From Clostridium sp. AF37-5 (GTDB taxonomy: Bacteria > Bacillota > Clostridia > Lachnospirales > Lachnospiraceae): a stretch of 64,000 bases of DNA. Under the pieces are notes generated by a model. It did no database searches, had not been told where the DNA came from, and saw nothing but the letters and a program-made list of their open reading frames with translations. The position numbers and the translations under genes are program-made. Every line of letters begins with the position of its first letter. The stretch's first letter is position 1. Of this stretch, positions 26,236 through 35,757 are shown in pieces. The stretch covers positions 1 to 64,000 of the forward strand of contig NZ_QUDR01000010.1 in assembly GCF_003477605.1 (NCBI RefSeq). Reading direction: 5' to 3'.

Positions 26236-26352
26236 TTATAAGCGGTACTATAACTATGGATTGGATTTATTATATCTAATCTCTCAACATAATTAAGAAA
26301 TGGAGATGTAAGAAAGATGGTAAGAATTAATTGAAAAAGGATTGCGTGTATT

Positions 26353-26691
26353 GTGGGTGTTGCATTTGTGCTGAGTTTCTCTTATTCAATAGCGTTTTCG
26401 AGAAGTTTTGTTTATGATTTTGCGCATTATTTACCAAGTAGAGTGTATAATGGAAAAGCGCAAAAGATAAAAATATCATTTAATGTTTCGCATTGGGGAA
26501 GTAAGAGTTTTGTTGTAAAACAAGTAAGCAATGACATATTTTTTTCGAAAACCTATGCTACAAAAACAATAAACAAAAAGGCTGGTAACAAACAGACAAT
26601 TACATTTTCGAATCATGGAAGTTGTCAATATCAATTTTGGAAAAAGGAAGACGGAAAACGTATTCAGGGAACTGGAAAAATAAATTGGTAA
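26353..26691 (+). CDS. Small secreted protein with a disrupted or alternative start
   Basis: The product has a hydrophobic N terminus (VAFVLSFSYSIAFS) like a signal peptide and a roughly 90-residue polar, probably beta-rich domain (SHWGSKSFVVKQV ... QYQFWKKEDGKRI). The same frame begins at ATG 26317 but is interrupted by TGA at 26332-26334 after MVRIN; replacing that codon with Trp would restore a normal signal peptide. Translation may instead begin at GTG 26353, although no good ribosome-binding site is seen there. It could be an intact small gene with a GTG start or a recent pseudogene. No family recognised. Confidence 0.5.
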   Translation: MGVAFVLSFSYSIAFSRSFVYDFAHYLPSRVYNGKAQKIKISFNVSHWGSKSFVVKQVSNDIFFSKTYATKTINKKAGNKQTITFSNHGSCQYQFWKKEDGKRIQGTGKINW

Positions 26692-26723
26692 TGGAATTGA
26701 AAATATGAGAGGGGGAGATGTAC

Positions 26724-28382
26724 ATGATTACATATTTGTTACCAACCATTTTGTTTGTACAGTTTGTTGTATTTGCCGGTGTGCTTTTGTTTTGTATGCA
26801 TGAATGGGATATAAGGACGAAGAGTGGAATTTATTTATTCATAGCATATGTGATGGCTTTGTTTACTCTGGCAGGGATATTTGTTGTGGTGTATTTTCCG
26901 TTTCCAATACAACAAGAGGAAATTGCATTGAATATTGAATATGAATTGGGGCAAACAAATAATTTTGTACCTTTTCGTAGTATCTTTGGGTATATAAAAG
27001 ATTTTTTCTCAGGATATCAAAGTGTATTTTTATTTCAATGTATAGGAAATATATTGTTGTTTGTTCCGTATGGTTTTTTTACTGCGATTTTAAGCTGGAA
27101 ACAGAAACATAAAAAGAAAACGGTTTTTATCATATGTTTTCTTACCAGCTTATCAATTGAAATTTTGCAGGGCGTATTTAACTCTGCCTTAGGTTATTGT
27201 TATCGAAGTGTCGATGTGGACGATTTATTATTAAATCTTTTAGGAGGGGTGATAGGAAGTATGGCAGCAGAGATTGTTTATAAAAAGTGGTTTGGTGGTA
27301 AAAGAACAAAAATTGTGATGGGCGTTTTGGTGTTTATGTTACTTGCTGTGGCATCGCCACTGACGGCAAAAGTAAGCAAAGCAGACACGCCGGCTGCAAC
27401 TGAAAAAACGATTGTAAGGGAAGATACGGTGGAGGATTGGCGCGATACCGGTGCTTTTGTAAAAAGCGGTAAATACTCTTATCGTGTGATTGATGCGGCA
27501 AAAAAGGAAATTGAATTGAGAAAGATTGCGTCAGATGATACGGAAATTATGATTCCGCAAACCATTGATGGGTACAAAGTGGTCAGTCTTGGTTATTCCG
27601 GAAAAATTTTGACGAATGAGGTAAATTTAAGTGTGAATCGTCAGTCTTTTACGGTACTGACAAATGCAGATAAAGTGACAAAAATAACAATACCAAAAAC
27701 AGTAACAAACATTGGAGTAATGGCGTTTTATCAGTGTAAAAATTTGAAAAAACTTTATTTGCCGAAAGATGTTTTGTTTGTTAGAGAGTATGCATTTTTT
27801 GGCTGCAGCAGTTTGACAGAATTACATTTAAATGATGGCGTTGCTATGTATAATGAAGCGTTTGCGGATTGTACTTCATTAAAGAAAGTCTACTCTAAAG
27901 GATTTTATTCGTTGTCTTATGAAAGCCGTCTTTTTTCGAAGCCGATTGAAGAGTGGCATTTGGCTCAGGGAGAGGACAAAGGAATTGGCTATTATTCGTT
28001 TTGGACAAATGATTTTTGTAAGGGCAGCAGTAAGAAATTTTCCATAAAAAAACTTTACGTTGATGCTAAAGTGAAAAAGGTTCGTCTAGGAATCATGCAG
28101 GGGGATGAAAAAAATCCTTTCTTTGTGAAAAAGATTTACATTAAGGGAAAGAAAACAAAATTAACTGCTGACAAAAGCATGAAGACAAGTGTTTGCACGG
28201 TAAAAGGAGCAAAGGCAATTCGTGGAGCGAAAAAGGCGCATATGACATATTCGTACAAAATATCCCGGAAAGTATGTATACGGAAAAAGGCGAAGAAAAA
28301 GAAGACTTATTGTGTGACGATGACATATCGAAGCAAAAAGGGAAAATGGATTAAACATGTGAAAAACGTTCCAACTAAATAA
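26724..28382 (+). CDS. VanZ-domain membrane protein fused to BspA-type leucine-rich repeats
   Basis: A 552-residue protein. The first 200 residues have about five membrane helices and the VanZ-like segment ('ILLFVPYGFFTAIL', 'SLSIEILQGVFN', 'SVDVDDLLLNLLGG'). A sixth helix near residues 197-213 leads to an outside region with LRR_5/BspA repeats ('VTKITIPKTVTNIGVMAFYQCKNL', 'LPKDVLFVREYAFFGCSSL') and a very basic Lys-rich C terminus. ATG 26724 has AGAGGGGG eight bases away; ATG 26718 is only two bases from it. VanZ alone is linked to glycopeptide tolerance. The fusion suggests a surface-binding role. Confidence 0.82.
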   Translation: MITYLLPTILFVQFVVFAGVLLFCMHEWDIRTKSGIYLFIAYVMALFTLAGIFVVVYFPFPIQQEEIALNIEYELGQTNNFVPFRSIFGYIKDFFSGYQSVFLFQCIGNILLFVPYGFFTAILSWKQKHKKKTVFIICFLTSLSIEILQGVFNSALGYCYRSVDVDDLLLNLLGGVIGSMAAEIVYKKWFGGKRTKIVMGVLVFMLLAVASPLTAKVSKADTPAATEKTIVREDTVEDWRDTGAFVKSGKYSYRVIDAAKKEIELRKIASDDTEIMIPQTIDGYKVVSLGYSGKILTNEVNLSVNRQSFTVLTNADKVTKITIPKTVTNIGVMAFYQCKNLKKLYLPKDVLFVREYAFFGCSSLTELHLNDGVAMYNEAFADCTSLKKVYSKGFYSLSYESRLFSKPIEEWHLAQGEDKGIGYYSFWTNDFCKGSSKKFSIKKLYVDAKVKKVRLGIMQGDEKNPFFVKKIYIKGKKTKLTADKSMKTSVCTVKGAKAIRGAKKAHMTYSYKISRKVCIRKKAKKKKTYCVTMTYRSKKGKWIKHVKNVPTK

Positions 28383-28402
28383 AAATATGGTATATAAAAA
28401 AA

Positions 28403-28436
28403 CTGCGTCTTGTGTTTACAAGACGCAGCTTTTTTT
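28403..28436. terminator. Bidirectional terminator between the VanZ-LRR gene and carB
   Basis: CTGCGTCTTGT (28403-28413) and ACAAGACGCAG (28418-28428) form a perfect 11-bp stem with a GTTT loop and T-tracts on both strands. It serves both converging genes. Confidence 0.9.
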
Positions 28437-28448
28437 GTTGTAGATAAA

Positions 28449-31400
28449 TTATTTATCAGAAATTTCACTGTGAATCTGCTGCAAGGATTTTACCTCACCA
28501 TTGCCATGTTTCTGAACATACAAGATTCCTTTAATACTTGCTTTGGCAGCAGCGATAGTTGTCATATAAGGGATTTTTGCTTTAATTGCTGCTTTGCGCA
28601 AGTAACTGTCATCGTGTACGCTGTCTTTGCCAACCGGTGAGTTGATAATTAAATCGATATCGCCGTTTGTAATTAAATCCAGTACATTTGGACGACCTTC
28701 ATACAATTTCAATACTTTCTCTGCCTCAACGCCGGCATCGGTAATGATTTCGTGTGTCTTACCGGTTGCCAGAATCTTAAAGCCTGCCTCGGCGAATAAT
28801 TTAGCAACTTCAACTACTTCCGGTTTGTCCTTGCGGTTTACGGAAATTAATACAGTTCCTTTCAAAGGAAGTTTTGTCTGTGTTGCTTCCTGTGCTTTGT
28901 AGAACGCCTCGCCATAGTAGGTGGAAAGACCAAGTACCTCGCCGGTAGAGCGCATTTCCGGTCCGAGCAGAGGGTCAACCTCTGGGAACATGTTGAATGG
29001 AAATACGGCTTCTTTGACACCGAAATATGGAATATTCTGTTCCTTCAAAGAGGATACCGGTGATGGGCGGCCTGTAAGTTCTGAAGTAATAATGTCGGTA
29101 GCTAAAGGCACCATGCGGATGTTACATACTTTGGAAACAAGCGGTACCGTACGGGAAGCTCTTGGATTTGCCTCCAGAACGTAAACCGTTCCATTTTCAA
29201 TGGCATACTGCATATTCATGAGACCTTTAACATGCATCTCTTCCGCAATCTTTTTCGTGTATTCTTTGATTGTCGCAACATTTTCCTCGGAAATATGAAC
29301 CGATGGAATAATGCAGGCAGAGTCTCCGGAGTGTACACCGGCAAGCTCAATATGTTCCATAACAGCAGGAACGAAAGCGTGTGTTCCATCGCTGATGGCA
29401 TCTGCTTCACATTCCAATGCGTGATTTAAGAAACGGTCAATCAAAATCGGACGGTCCGGTGTAACACCTACGGCTGCTTTCATGTAGTCGGTAAGACTTT
29501 CGTCATCATATACGACTTCCATGCCGCGTCCGCCAAGTACATAAGAAGGACGAACCATAACCGGATAACCAATTTTTTTCGCAATTTCCAGTGCTTCATC
29601 AACGGTTGTTGCCATGCCTGCTTCCGGCATTGGAATTCCTAATTTGTCCATCATGGCACGGAACAAATCGCGGTCTTCCGCCAAGTCGATAACAGATGGA
29701 GACGTGCCAAGAATTTTAACTCCGTTTTTCTCCAGTTCGGCTGCCAAATTAAGCGGTGTCTGTCCACCAAACTGAGCAATTACACCGAGTGGTTTTTCTT
29801 TTTTGTAAATGCTTAAAACATCTTCCAATGTTAAAGGCTCAAAGTACAATTTGTCGGATGTATCGTAGTCGGTGGAAACCGTCTCCGGATTACAGTTTAC
29901 GATAATCGTCTCAAAGCCGAGTTTTTTCAAAGCAAGTGCTGCGTGAACACAGCAGTAGTCAAATTCGATACCCTGACCGATTCGGTTTGGACCACCACCG
30001 AGAATCATGATTTTATTCTTTTCTTCGCTGACCGGATTTTTGTCTTTGGCGTTGTAAGTTGAATAATAATAAGCACTGTCTTTGGTTCCGCTTACGTGAA
30101 TACCTTCCCAGGCCTCCTCAATGCCAAGTTCGATTCTCTTATTGCGGATGTCATCTTCCGGAATCGCAAGAATCTGACTTAAGTATTTATCCGAGAAGCC
30201 ATTTTTCTTAGCGGAAATAAGCTGCTCATTGGATGGAAGAGAACCTTTGGATTTTGCGATGGCTTCCTCTTCCTCAACAAGTTCTTTCATCTGTTCAACA
30301 AAGTAGTGTTTTACTTTTGTAATATCAAAGATTTCGTCTACGGTAGCGCCCTTTCTAAGCGCCTCATACATAATGAAATGGCGGTCACTCGAAGGAGTAG
30401 CTAACATACGAAGTAGTTCTTCTTTTGATTTTTCATTATAATCTTTGGCAAAACCTAAACCATAGCGGCCGGTCTCTAAGCTTCGGATTGCTTTCTGGAA
30501 AGCCTCTTTATAGGTTTTTCCGATGCTCATTACTTCGCCGACGGCACGCATCTGAGTTCCTAATTTATCTTCTACACCTTTGAATTTTTCAAAAGCCCAG
30601 CGCGCAAATTTAATTACAATATAGTCACCGTCCGGTTTGTATTTATCTAAGGTTCCGTATTTTCCACATTCGATGTCTTTCAAAGTAAGACCGGCAGCAA
30701 GCATAGCGGAAACTAAAGCGATTGGGAAACCGGTAGCTTTGGATGCCAGTGCAGAAGAACGGGAAGTTCTTGGGTTGATTTCGATAACAACGATTCGATC
30801 GGAAACCGGATCATGAGCAAACTGTACATTAGTGCCGCCGATTACTTTGACGGAATCGACAATGCGGTATGCCTGTTCCTGAAGACGTTTCTGCACTTCT
30901 TCGGAAATGGTAAGCATCGGTGCGGAACAGAAAGAATCACCGGTATGCGTTCCCATTGGGTCAATGTTTTCAATGAAGCAGACGGTAATCATATTGCCAT
31001 CGGCGTCACGTACAATTTCAAGCTCTAATTCTTCCCAGCCAAGGATGGATTCCTCGACAAGAACCTGTCCAACTAAACTTGCCTGAAGTCCACGGGCACA
31101 AACAGTTTTTAATTCTTCTTTATTATAGACAAGACCGCCGCCGGCGCCGCCCATTGTGTAAGCAGGGCGTAAAACAACCGGATATCCTAATTCATCCGCA
31201 ATGGCTAACGCTTCATCTACGCTGTAGGATACCTGGCTTCTTGCCATTTCAACGCCAATGGCATCCATGGATTTCTTGAATTCGATACGGTCTTCTCCAC
31301 GTTCAATGGCATCGACCTGCACACCGATTACCTGTACGCCGTATTTGTCAAGAATTCCCTCACTTGCCAATTCGGCACAAAGGTTTAAGCCGGACTGACC

Positions 31401-31673
31401 GCCGAGGTTTGGTAAAACGGCATCCGGACGCTCTTTGGCAATGATTTGCTCCAAACGGTTTACGTTCAGTGGCTCGATGTAAGTTACATCTGCAATTTCC
31501 GGGTCTGTCATAATGGTTGCCGGGTTGGAATTGACCAAAACGATTTCGTAACCAAGTTTTCTGAGCGCCTTGCAGGCCTGTGTTCCGGAGTAGTCAAACT
31601 CGCAGGCTTGTCCGATGATAATCGGACCGGAACCGATGATTAATACTTTGTTAATGTCTTCTCTTTTAGGCAT
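28449..31673 (-). CDS. carB: Carbamoyl-phosphate synthase, large subunit
   Basis: A 1,074-residue full-length CarB that makes carbamoyl phosphate from glutamine-derived ammonia, bicarbonate and two ATP, for pyrimidine and arginine synthesis. Two homologous ATP-grasp halves are visible, each with 'GSGPIIIGQACEFDYSG' or 'GGGPNRIGQGIEFDYC' dinucleotide-like starts, plus a C-terminal MGS-like allosteric domain. AAAGGAGACAAC precedes the ATG on the minus strand. carA is not adjacent; the gene upstream in its direction is degV, 46 bases away. Confidence 0.97.
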   Translation of the reverse strand: MPKREDINKVLIIGSGPIIIGQACEFDYSGTQACKALRKLGYEIVLVNSNPATIMTDPEIADVTYIEPLNVNRLEQIIAKERPDAVLPNLGGQSGLNLCAELASEGILDKYGVQVIGVQVDAIERGEDRIEFKKSMDAIGVEMARSQVSYSVDEALAIADELGYPVVLRPAYTMGGAGGGLVYNKEELKTVCARGLQASLVGQVLVEESILGWEELELEIVRDADGNMITVCFIENIDPMGTHTGDSFCSAPMLTISEEVQKRLQEQAYRIVDSVKVIGGTNVQFAHDPVSDRIVVIEINPRTSRSSALASKATGFPIALVSAMLAAGLTLKDIECGKYGTLDKYKPDGDYIVIKFARWAFEKFKGVEDKLGTQMRAVGEVMSIGKTYKEAFQKAIRSLETGRYGLGFAKDYNEKSKEELLRMLATPSSDRHFIMYEALRKGATVDEIFDITKVKHYFVEQMKELVEEEEAIAKSKGSLPSNEQLISAKKNGFSDKYLSQILAIPEDDIRNKRIELGIEEAWEGIHVSGTKDSAYYYSTYNAKDKNPVSEEKNKIMILGGGPNRIGQGIEFDYCCVHAALALKKLGFETIIVNCNPETVSTDYDTSDKLYFEPLTLEDVLSIYKKEKPLGVIAQFGGQTPLNLAAELEKNGVKILGTSPSVIDLAEDRDLFRAMMDKLGIPMPEAGMATTVDEALEIAKKIGYPVMVRPSYVLGGRGMEVVYDDESLTDYMKAAVGVTPDRPILIDRFLNHALECEADAISDGTHAFVPAVMEHIELAGVHSGDSACIIPSVHISEENVATIKEYTKKIAEEMHVKGLMNMQYAIENGTVYVLEANPRASRTVPLVSKVCNIRMVPLATDIITSELTGRPSPVSSLKEQNIPYFGVKEAVFPFNMFPEVDPLLGPEMRSTGEVLGLSTYYGEAFYKAQEATQTKLPLKGTVLISVNRKDKPEVVEVAKLFAEAGFKILATGKTHEIITDAGVEAEKVLKLYEGRPNVLDLITNGDIDLIINSPVGKDSVHDDSYLRKAAIKAKIPYMTTIAAAKASIKGILYVQKHGNGEVKSLQQIHSEISDK

Positions 31674-31719
31674 AGTTGTCTCCTTTATATATAGTTTTTT
31701 TGTTCTCTATCCATTTTAT

Positions 31720-32556
31720 TTATTTGATGATATATCCAATTCCCAAACAGTTTGGACCGATATGTGTTCCTACGACCGGTCCGATGCAGGTGGTCAGAAT
31801 TTCATTTTTAATACCTGCCTCACGAAGTTGTTCTTCAAATGCTTTTGCCCGCTCCGGCGCATTTGAATGTCCGATTACGAGTTTATAATTTTCATCTGCC
31901 GGCTGGTCTTTTAATTTGTTAATCAGCCATGCATTTGCGGATTTCTTTCCTTTTACCTTATCAATTGGTTTTGCACCGTCGGCAATAACCTGTAAAACCG
32001 GATGTACTTTCATCAGGCCGCCAAGCAGTGCTGCACTTTTACTGATTCGTCCGCCACGTTTTAAGTATTCCAGTGAATCTACGACGATATAGGTTGCGGT
32101 TTTCTTTAAAAGGGTCTGAATGGTGTCGGCAATTTCTTTTGCGGATTTTCCCTCGTCACGCAAAGTGACAGCAGTTTCAACTAAAAGTCCCTGTCCCATG
32201 GCTCCCGTTTCACAGTCAATCAAATACAGACGGTCAGAATTGATGTTTTCTGCGGCAATGGATGCGGACTGAAATGTTGCACTCATGTATTTGGAAAAGA
32301 GGACTGCCACGACTTCATCGCCGGCATCGATGTATTTTTTGAAAATTTCCTCGAATTCAAATGGATTGACAGCGGCGGTAGAAGGATTGTTACTGTCGTT
32401 TGTAAGTTTGTCATAGAAAGCTTCGTTGGTGAGATCAATACCACATTTAAAATCGTCTTCCCCAAAACGAACGGTAAGCGGCATGATATCGATGTTTAAT
32501 TCTTTTGCATAGTCCATGGTTAAATCGCACAGACTGTCCGTAATTATGCGTATCAT
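31720..32556 (-). CDS. DegV family fatty-acid-binding protein
   Basis: A 278-residue DegV/FakB-type protein. It opens with the typical 'IRIITDSLCDL' strand and has 'STAAVNPFEFEEIF' near residue 70 and a C-terminal 'GPVVGTHIGPNCLGIGY', which together form the fatty acid pocket. FakB proteins present fatty acids to the FakA kinase. ATG 32556 follows GGAGGT; an earlier in-frame start at 32598 lacks a site. It lies directly upstream of carB on the same strand, so both may share a transcript. Confidence 0.9.
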   Translation of the reverse strand: MIRIITDSLCDLTMDYAKELNIDIMPLTVRFGEDDFKCGIDLTNEAFYDKLTNDSNNPSTAAVNPFEFEEIFKKYIDAGDEVVAVLFSKYMSATFQSASIAAENINSDRLYLIDCETGAMGQGLLVETAVTLRDEGKSAKEIADTIQTLLKKTATYIVVDSLEYLKRGGRISKSAALLGGLMKVHPVLQVIADGAKPIDKVKGKKSANAWLINKLKDQPADENYKLVIGHSNAPERAKAFEEQLREAGIKNEILTTCIGPVVGTHIGPNCLGIGYIIK

Positions 32557-32713
32557 AGGAACCTCCATTATTTCATTGTAAATGTATTTGCAGGGCATTT
32601 TATATAAAAAAATTATCTTCTTATATATAATACCGCAGTTATAAAAATTATAGTGTGATTGTAATGGTTTGTCAATTAAATTACCAAAAAATCGGATAAG
32701 ACGAAAAAAGTGC

Positions 32714-32742
32714 TTTTCTCTCGGCGTTCTTTATGTTACAAT
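32714..32742 (+). promoter_or_regulatory. Extended -10 promoter of ppdK
   Basis: TACAAT (32737-32742) is preceded by TG with one base between (extended -10). A weak -35, TTTTCT (32714-32719), lies 17 bases upstream. The leader to the start codon is about 90 bases, with no recognised riboswitch. Confidence 0.5.
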
Positions 32743-32835
32743 GGAGTCAGCGACCGCAGAACTGTTGCGTTATTTCTATGCAAATGTTTCTGTGTCAAAA
32801 TACATTATTATATTATTTAGGAGGAAATAAGTATC

Positions 32836-35478
32836 ATGGCAAACAAATGGGTTTATACCTTCAAAGAAGGTAACATGACCATGCGTAATCTGCTTGGTGG
32901 TAAAGGTGCTAACCTTGCGGAGATGACTGAAATCGGTCTTCCGGTACCACAGGGTTTCACTATCAGTACAGAAGCATGTACGCAGTATTATGAAGATGGC
33001 CGTAAAATCAATGATGAGATTATGGCTCAGACAATGGAAGGTGTTAAATGGATGGAGGAAGTGAACGGTAAAAAGTTCGGTGACCTCAAAAATCCACTTC
33101 TCGTTTCCGTACGTTCCGGTGCTCGTGCATCCATGCCTGGTATGATGGATACTATCCTTAACCTTGGTTTGAATGACGAAGTAGTAGCTGCAATGATCGA
33201 AGGAAACCCGGATCCTAAATTCGAGCGTTTCGTATACGATTCTTACAGACGTTTCATCCAGATGTTCTCCGATGTCGTTATGGAAGTTGGTAAGAAATAT
33301 TTCGAGCAGCTCATTGATAAAATGAAAGCTGAAAAAGGCGTTGAGTATGACGTAGATTTGACAGCAGCTGATCTTAAGACTTTGGCTGAGCAGTTCAAAG
33401 CTGAGTACAAAAAACAGCTTGGTGAAGATTTCCCATCAGATCCGGTTGAGCAGTTGAAACTTGCTATCGAGGCTGTATTCCGTTCTTGGGACAACCCTCG
33501 TGCAAACGTATACCGTCGTGACAATGATATCCCTTATTCATGGGGAACAGCAGTTAACGTAATGCCTATGGTATTCGGTAACTTGAATGATGAGTCCGGT
33601 ACAGGTGTTGCCTTCACTCGTGACCCTGCTACAGGCGAGAATAAATTGATGGGTGAGTTCCTTAAGAACGCACAGGGCGAGGACGTAGTTGCCGGTGTTC
33701 GTACACCAATGCCAATCGCTCAGATGGAGCAGGAATTCCCAGAAGCATATGCTGAATTTATCAAAGTATGTGATATCCTTGAGAATCACTACCATGATAT
33801 GCAGGATATGGAGTTTACTGTAGAGAACAAAAAACTTTACATGCTTCAGTGCCGTAACGGTAAGAGAACCGCTCCGGCTGCTTTGAAGATTGCTTGTGAC
33901 CTCGTTGATGAAGGACATAAGACAGAAGAAGAAGCAGTAGCAATGATCGATCCTCGTAACTTGGATACACTTCTTCACCCACAGTTTGATGCAGCAGAAT
34001 TGAAAGCTGCTACTCCAATTGGTAAAGCACTTGGTGCTTCTCCGGGAGCTGCTTGTGGTAAAATCGTATTTACAGCAGAAGATGCTGTAGAGTGGAATGA
34101 GAGAGGCGAGAAAGTCGTACTTGTACGTCTTGAGACTTCTCCGGAAGATATCACTGGTATGAAAGCATCTCAGGGTATCTTGACTGTTCGTGGTGGTATG
34201 ACAAGCCACGCTGCCGTAGTTGCACGTGGTATGGGTACATGTTGTGTATCCGGTTGTGGCGATATCAACATGGATGAGGAAAACAAGAAATTCACATTGG
34301 CCGGCAAAGAGTACCATGAAGGAGATTATATCTCAATTGATGGTTCTACCGGTAACATCTACGATGGCGTTATCAAAACTGTTGATGCTACAATCGCAGG
34401 TGAGTTCGGCCGTGTTATGGAATGGGCTGACAAGTTCCGTACAATGAAAGTTCGTACAAATGCAGATACACCGGCAGATGCTAAGAAAGCTCGTGAGCTT
34501 GGTGCAGAAGGTATCGGACTTTGCCGTACAGAGCATATGTTCTTCGAGGAAGACAGAATTGCTGCTTTCCGTGAGATGATCTGTTCCGATACAGTAGAAG
34601 AGCGTGAAGCTGCTCTTGATAAGATTCTTCCATATCAGCAGGGAGACTTCAAAGCATTGTATGAAGCTTTGGAAGGAAATCCGGTTACCATCCGTTTCTT
34701 GGATCCACCTCTTCATGAGTTCGTTCCTACAGAGGAAGCTGATATTAAGAAATTGGCTGATGCACAGGGTAAATCCGTTGAGGATATCAAAGCAATCATC
34801 GCTTCCCTGCATGAGTTCAACCCAATGATGGGACATCGTGGATGTCGTCTTGCTGTAACTTATCCGGAAATCGCTAAGATGCAGACAAAGGCAGTTATCC
34901 GCGCTGCAATCGAAGTTCAGAAAGAGCATCCGGACTGGAATGTTAAACCTGAAATTATGATTCCATTGGTTGGCGAAGTAAAAGAGTTGAAATATGTTAA
35001 GAATTTCGTTGTTGAGACAGCAGATGCTGAAATCGCAGCAGCAGGTGTAAACCTTGAGTATGAGGTTGGTACTATGATCGAGATTCCTCGTGCAGCATTG
35101 ACTGCTGACGAAATCGCTAAAGAGGCTGACTTCTTCTGCTTCGGAACAAACGATTTGACTCAGATGACATTCGGTTTCTCCCGTGATGATGCTGGTAAGT
35201 TCTTGGATGCATACTATGATGCTAAAATCTTCGAGAACGATCCATTTGCTAAACTTGACCAGGAAGGTGTTGGCAAGTTGATGGAAACAGCTCTGAAACT
35301 TGGAAAACCTGTAAACAGCAAACTTCACTGCGGTATTTGTGGTGAGCACGGTGGTGACCCATCTTCTGTTGAGTTCTGCAACAAGATTGGTCTTGACTAT
35401 GTATCCTGCTCTCCATTCCGTGTACCGATTGCACGTTTGGCAGCAGCTCAGGCAGCAATCGCCGAAAAGAGTAAATAA
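32836..35478 (+). CDS. ppdK: Pyruvate, phosphate dikinase
   Basis: An 880-residue enzyme interconverting pyruvate, ATP and phosphate with PEP, AMP and pyrophosphate; in anaerobes it links glycolysis with pyrophosphate metabolism. An N-terminal ATP-grasp domain is followed by the swivelling phosphohistidine domain ('GGMTSHAAVVARGMG', His458) and a C-terminal TIM barrel with the catalytic 'CGICGEHGGDP' segment. AGGAGG precedes ATG 32836 by ten bases. Codon use is strongly biased (GGT, GTT, ATC, CGT), consistent with very high expression. It is the last clear chromosomal gene before the mobile element. Confidence 0.97.
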   Translation: MANKWVYTFKEGNMTMRNLLGGKGANLAEMTEIGLPVPQGFTISTEACTQYYEDGRKINDEIMAQTMEGVKWMEEVNGKKFGDLKNPLLVSVRSGARASMPGMMDTILNLGLNDEVVAAMIEGNPDPKFERFVYDSYRRFIQMFSDVVMEVGKKYFEQLIDKMKAEKGVEYDVDLTAADLKTLAEQFKAEYKKQLGEDFPSDPVEQLKLAIEAVFRSWDNPRANVYRRDNDIPYSWGTAVNVMPMVFGNLNDESGTGVAFTRDPATGENKLMGEFLKNAQGEDVVAGVRTPMPIAQMEQEFPEAYAEFIKVCDILENHYHDMQDMEFTVENKKLYMLQCRNGKRTAPAALKIACDLVDEGHKTEEEAVAMIDPRNLDTLLHPQFDAAELKAATPIGKALGASPGAACGKIVFTAEDAVEWNERGEKVVLVRLETSPEDITGMKASQGILTVRGGMTSHAAVVARGMGTCCVSGCGDINMDEENKKFTLAGKEYHEGDYISIDGSTGNIYDGVIKTVDATIAGEFGRVMEWADKFRTMKVRTNADTPADAKKARELGAEGIGLCRTEHMFFEEDRIAAFREMICSDTVEEREAALDKILPYQQGDFKALYEALEGNPVTIRFLDPPLHEFVPTEEADIKKLADAQGKSVEDIKAIIASLHEFNPMMGHRGCRLAVTYPEIAKMQTKAVIRAAIEVQKEHPDWNVKPEIMIPLVGEVKELKYVKNFVVETADAEIAAAGVNLEYEVGTMIEIPRAALTADEIAKEADFFCFGTNDLTQMTFGFSRDDAGKFLDAYYDAKIFENDPFAKLDQEGVGKLMETALKLGKPVNSKLHCGICGEHGGDPSSVEFCNKIGLDYVSCSPFRVPIARLAAAQAAIAEKSK

Positions 35479-35481
35479 TAA

Positions 35482-35605
35482 GCAGTATGTTCACTGTTGT
35501 GATATAACGGTTACTCGTGACGATGTGAAAGCCTTTATGGCACAGCGTGATGAGTACACGAAAGCCAACAGATTTAAAGATATTACCATTAAAGTATATA
35601 TCTAA
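35482..35605 (+). pseudogene. Possible C-terminal gene remnant at the element junction
   Basis: Directly after ppdK a stretch of about 40 codons reads like real protein (segments QYVHCCDITVTRDDV and KANRFKDITIKVYI) and ends with TAA at 35603-35605. It has no start codon or ribosome-binding site of its own; in this frame the open region runs back into ppdK. It may be a gene tail left by insertion or deletion at the border of the mobile element. Family unknown. Confidence 0.35.
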
Positions 35606-35620
35606 TATGCATACTATCAG

Positions 35621-35657
35621 CAAGGGAAAGTATTATGAAATGCTTTCCCTTGTTTTG
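35621..35657 (+). terminator. Intrinsic terminator at the chromosome/element border
   Basis: CAAGGGAAAG (35621-35630) pairs with CTTTCCCTTG (35643-35652), followed by TTTTG. It probably ends ppdK transcription. Confidence 0.85.
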
Positions 35658-35757
35658 CAATAAGAGAAAGCAAAATTTGGGAATAAGTCTTAATTGTTAA
35701 AAACGGTTAGGATTTGTTCCCATTTTTTATTTTATACAATATGCAAATCTGGAGGTG

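Noticed and set aside
34333-35349. Minus-strand open frame of 338 codons inside ppdK
   Set aside because: The strong codon bias of ppdK leaves the antisense frame open. The product is Cys/Ser/Phe-rich without motifs.
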